A program made the translations under genes and the position numbers. A stretch of DNA of 9,334 nucleotides from Chloroflexota bacterium (lineage in GTDB: Bacteria > Chloroflexota > Limnocylindria > QHBO01). Below the pieces are notes generated by a model. The model ran no database searches and was not told the origin of the DNA. It saw nothing but the letters and a program-made list of their open reading frames with translations. Where the stretch lies: positions 1-9,334 of the forward strand of contig JACDHU010000049.1 of NCBI GenBank assembly GCA_013820865.1, read 5' to 3'. Positions 7,003-9,334 of this stretch are shown here, in pieces; the first letter of the stretch is position 1; each line of letters opens with the position of its first letter.

Positions 7003-8279
7003 GCCAGAAGCTCCTCGGTGCCTTCATCGTTCGTTTGCTCGACGCGGGTCTCAACGGTACCGCGCGCCACGGTCACACGCAGTGCAGCTCCGACCGTGAC
7101 CGATGAGGCGTCGAGGACAATGCGTCCGTCGGTCGTGCGCGCCACCGCGTACCCCCGTTCGAGCGTGGCGGCTGGCGAAAGCGTTCGCAACGCCTCACCG
7201 GTCGCGCTCAGGAGCGCGCGGCGTCGCTCGAGCCGATCTCCCACCGCACGCGCTCCCCGGTCGATCAGGTCGGCAGCGCGCTGACGGGCGGCGCCGATAT
7301 CGGGCGCCAGGCGCGCGAGAGCACGCTCCTCGGCGTCAACGAACCCGCGGCGATCGGTCGCCCACCCGGCGAGGGCGTTCGAAGCCCGCTCGCGCAGCCG
7401 GCCGATGATCGTCGCAAGCTGAGCCGTATCGGGCGTCGCGAGCTCGGCGGCGGCGCTCGGCGTCGGTGCGCGCAGATCGGCCGCGAAGTCGGCCAGCGTG
7501 ATGTCCGATTCGTGGCCCACGCCGACGATGATCGGCACCGGCGCATCGGCCACGGCGCGGACCACGCGCTCATCGTTGAAGCACCACAGGTCCTCGAGCG
7601 ATCCGCCGCCGCGCGCCAATATGATCGTGTCCAAGGCAGGTTGCGCATATAGGCGCTGGAGGGCACGCACGATGGCGGGCGCCGCGGTCGTGCCCTGCAC
7701 GATGGTCGGCGACAGGATCAGCTCGGCCAGCGGGTATCGGCGGCGCAGGACATTGGTGATGTCGCGCCACACGGCACCCACGGGCGACGTAACGACGCCG
7801 ATGCGCCGCGGCCAGCGCGGGATCGGCCGCTTACGAGCCTCCTCGAAGATCCCGGTGGCAGCCAACTCTGTTCGGAGCGCCTCATACCGCGCGTGAAGGT
7901 CGCCAGCGCCGGCGGGCGTCAACGAATCCACATAGAGCTGATACACGCCCTGCGGCTCGTAGGCCCGCACCCGCCCGTGAATGATGACGTTCATGCCGTG
8001 CACGGGGCGCACCGGCGCACGGGCCAGCTCCTCCCGGAACAGCGCGGCGCGCACCTGGCTGTTCGCGTCCTTCAACGTGAAGAAGCAGTGTCCTGATGGT
8101 GGGAAGGACGGCTGGCTGATCTCGCCCTCTACCCAGATGTCGGAGAGAATCGCATCGGCGTCAAGCAGGCTCCGAACTCGCCGATTGAGATCCGTGACGC
8201 GCAGGATGCGCGGCGTCGCTCGTACGGGCTCGGCGGATGGCTCCGTCGGCTGCTCCCACAGTGATCGCTGCTCAGCCAT
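6999..8279 (-). CDS. xseA: Exodeoxyribonuclease VII large subunit
   Basis: XseA is the catalytic subunit of exonuclease VII, acting on single-stranded DNA in mismatch repair and in processing damaged ends. The product has 426 residues. An OB-fold DNA-binding domain spans about 25-125 (DIWVEGEIS, GHCFFTLKD, GRVRAYEPQGVYQLYV). The catalytic region includes GVVTSPVGAVWRDI (161-174), ILARGGGSLEDLW (220-232) and VGHESDITLADFAADLRAPTPSAAAEL (254-280), all hallmark segments. A helical, Arg/Ala-rich region follows, and LERGYAV closes the core near the C-terminus. The gene starts 21 bp after the efp stop and overlaps xseB by ATGA. The Shine-Dalgarno sequence is weak, so read-through translation from efp may help. 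Confidence 0.96.
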   Translation of the reverse strand: MAEQRSLWEQPTEPSAEPVRATPRILRVTDLNRRVRSLLDADAILSDIWVEGEISQPSFPPSGHCFFTLKDANSQVRAALFREELARAPVRPVHGMNVIIHGRVRAYEPQGVYQLYVDSLTPAGAGDLHARYEALRTELAATGIFEEARKRPIPRWPRRIGVVTSPVGAVWRDITNVLRRRYPLAELILSPTIVQGTTAAPAIVRALQRLYAQPALDTIILARGGGSLEDLWCFNDERVVRAVADAPVPIIVGVGHESDITLADFAADLRAPTPSAAAELATPDTAQLATIIGRLRERASNALAGWATDRRGFVDAEERALARLAPDIGAARQRAADLIDRGARAVGDRLERRRALLSATGEALRTLSPAATLERGYAVARTTDGRIVLDASSVTVGAALRVTVARGTVETRVEQTNDEGTEELLA

Positions 8280-8300
8280 GGCTCGAACGCTCGCGCATGG

Positions 8301-8861
8301 CTACTGGACCCGGGTGACGTACTCGCCGGTGCGGGTGTCGACCCGCAGGACATCGCCCTCGTTGACGAAGAGTGGAACCTGAACGACCAAGCCTGTCTGG
8401 AGCGTCGCGGCCTTCTTGGCGCCGGTGGCGGTATCACCGGCAAAGCCCGGATCGGTCTGTGTGACCGTCATGTCGACGCTCACCGGCAGGTCGACGCCCA
8501 AGATCTCGTCCTCGTGCGAGCTGACCGAAACCTCGGTGTTCTCGACGAGGTAGAGGGCGTCATCCCCGAGCATGGCCGCGCGGACGACGAACTGGTCGTA
8601 CGTTTCGCTGTCCATGAAGTGGTACGCGTCCCCATCGGCGTAGAGGTACTGCACGCGGCGTTGCTCCACGCGCGCCCGCGGCCAGCGGGTGCCCGCCTGA
8701 AAGGTTCGCTCCACGATGTCGCCCTTGCGCACGTTCTGAAGCTTCATCCGAACCTGCGCGGAGCCGCGAGCCACCTTGATGTGACTCCAGTCGAGAACCT
8801 TCATGAGCTGCCCGTCGAGCTCGATGATGACGCCCTTCTTGACGTCGCCGGTGCTGATCAA
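8301..8861 (-). CDS. efp: Translation elongation factor P
   Basis: EF-P binds the ribosome between the P and E sites and relieves stalling at polyproline stretches. The product has 186 residues, the usual length. The KOW-like N-domain starts (M)ISTGDVKKGVIIELDG, and the C-terminal OB signature runs from DPGFAGDTATGAKKAATLQT to VVQVPLFVNEGD. The start is TTG at 8861, not the longer reading frame to 8954, because the family begins with MIST and a strong AGAGGAG (8874-8868) sits 6 nt before it. The tip loop reads HIKVARGSAQVR, placing Arg32 where E. coli has Lys34; this rules out E. coli-type lysylation at that position. Arg at the tip is rhamnosylated by EarP in some bacteria, but no earP is seen here. 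xseA follows after 21 bp. Confidence 0.96.
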   Translation of the reverse strand: MISTGDVKKGVIIELDGQLMKVLDWSHIKVARGSAQVRMKLQNVRKGDIVERTFQAGTRWPRARVEQRRVQYLYADGDAYHFMDSETYDQFVVRAAMLGDDALYLVENTEVSVSSHEDEILGVDLPVSVDMTVTQTDPGFAGDTATGAKKAATLQTGLVVQVPLFVNEGDVLRVDTRTGEYVTRVQ

Positions 8862-8867
8862 TCGTTG

Positions 8868-8874
8868 CTCCTCT
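8868..8874 (-). promoter_or_regulatory. Strong ribosome binding site of efp
   Basis: AGAGGAG lies 6 nt before the TTG at 8861 and decides the efp start. It is the best Shine-Dalgarno sequence in the window; most other genes rely on overlapping or closely spaced stops. It fits the high expression expected of EF-P. Confidence 0.8.
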
Positions 8875-8947
8875 TTCCTTGGCCGATGCGCTGCGCGCCA
8901 CAGGATACGCTGCGGCTGCCGGTGGCTGGCGGGGTCGCTCCGCAGTT

Positions 8948-8987
8948 CGCTCAACCGTTATATCAATAGTGATATAACTATTGAGCG
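8948..8987. promoter_or_regulatory. AT-rich nested 40-bp palindrome between the M24 peptidase and efp
   Basis: Arms CGCTCAA (8948-8954) and TTGAGCG (8981-8987) enclose GTTATATCA (8957-8965) and TGATATAAC (8970-8978), with a 4-base centre and one 2-bp mismatch; 17 of 20 opposed pairs match. A second, interleaved inverted repeat pairs TCAATAG (8963-8969) with CTATTGA (8978-8984). The 28 bp at 8957-8984 hold only six G/C in a very GC-rich setting. TATAAC occurs on both strands (8962-8957 and 8973-8978) and could be a -10 element. No T-run follows in the direction of the genes, so an operator/promoter is more likely than a terminator. It begins 86 bp upstream of efp. Confidence 0.6.
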
Positions 8988-9022
8988 GAGGCATCCGAGC
9001 TCACGCGGCGCGCGGGCCCAAC

Positions 9023-9334
9023 TCACGCAATGAACATCGGCTCCCGCGGTGAGGTGGTGAGCAGCCGCGGGCCGAACTCCTCGAGCGCGACGATGTCCTC
9101 GATACGGATGCCGGTGACGCCAGGTAGGTAGATTCCCGGCTCGACGCTGAAGACCATTCCCCCCTCCAGCGTGTACGGCTTCGACTTCCGCAACGAAGGC
9201 GCCTCGTGTGTTTCCAGACCGATGCCGTGACCCAGCCCGTGACTGTAGGGCTCGACCCCCTCGGCCTCGATTCGATGCCGGGCAATCGCGTCGAGGTCCT
9301 GCCCGTTCACGCCGATGGCGATGGCGTCGATGGC
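9023..9334 (-). CDS. M24 family Xaa-Pro aminopeptidase/dipeptidase, N-terminus cut by window edge
   Basis: These are the last 103 residues of a dinuclear-metal peptidase that cleaves X-Pro bonds in the cytoplasm. The frame is open to the right edge. The pita-bread fold motifs are SHGLGHGIGLETHEAP with the metal-binding His, the metal-ligand Glu in VFSVEPGIY, and the final ligand Glu in GIRIEDIV; these correspond to H354, E383 and E406 of E. coli PepP. The two Asp ligands and the N-terminal domain lie outside the window, so PepP and PepQ cannot be told apart. A peptidase of this family directly upstream of efp is the order seen in Bacillus (yqhT-efp), which fits joint handling of proline-rich proteins. 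The gene ends 35 bp before the AT-rich palindrome. Confidence 0.94.
   Translation of the reverse strand, partial: AIDAIAIGVNGQDLDAIARHRIEAEGVEPYSHGLGHGIGLETHEAPSLRKSKPYTLEGGMVFSVEPGIYLPGVTGIRIEDIVALEEFGPRLLTTSPREPMFIA

Noticed and set aside
8862..8954. Longer N-terminus for EF-P
   Set aside because: EF-P begins with MIST in the family, and the strong AGAGGAG sits 6 nt before the TTG at 8861.
8948..8987. Palindrome as a Rho-independent terminator of the M24 peptidase gene
   Set aside because: The stem is AT-rich in its middle and no T-run follows in the direction of transcription.

Overview
This is a GC-rich chromosomal housekeeping segment in which every convincing gene lies on the minus strand, so transcription runs from right to left. 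The gene content (MEP-pathway dxs, TlyA, an NAD kinase next to recN, exonuclease VII, EF-P beside an M24 peptidase) points to a Terrabacteria-type bacterium. The mix of Firmicutes-like and Actinobacteria-like gene order, with frequent TTG and GTG starts, would fit a high-GC Chloroflexota or related lineage. That assignment is an inference and is not proven by the window. There is no rRNA, tRNA, CRISPR array, insertion sequence or phage gene, and no stretch over 300 bases lacks a gene.

In transcription order, from the right edge: the C-terminal part of an M24 Xaa-Pro peptidase (edge to 9023); a 161-bp gap holding an AT-rich nested 40-bp palindrome (8948-8987); efp (8861-8301); xseA (8279-6999) and xseB (7002-6748), which overlap by ATGA; a small homolog of the Anabaena sensory rhodopsin transducer (6715-6335); a 110-bp gap with small palindromes and a possible promoter; dxs (6224-4266); tlyA (4262-3513); a ribbon-helix-helix protein (3457-3116) overlapping nadK (3119-2283) by ATGA; recN (2267-600); and xerD (603 to beyond the left edge), which overlaps recN by ATGA.

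The layout suggests two tightly packed transcription units. The first carries translation and DNA-processing genes (efp, xseAB and probably the transducer-like gene). The second is dxs-tlyA-RHH-nadK-recN-xerD, covering isoprenoid precursor synthesis, rRNA methylation, NADP supply, double-strand break repair and chromosome dimer resolution. The order closely matches the Bacillus cluster yqhT-efp ... xseA-xseB-ispA-dxs-tlyA-argR-recN, with two substitutions: the transducer homolog sits where ispA would be, and an RHH protein plus nadK sit where argR would be.

The points most worth a second look are the transducer-family protein next to dxs, the nested AT-rich palindrome before efp, the unassigned RHH regulator inside the repair and NADP operon, an EF-P with arginine at its functional tip, and a DXS with altered cofactor-site motifs.
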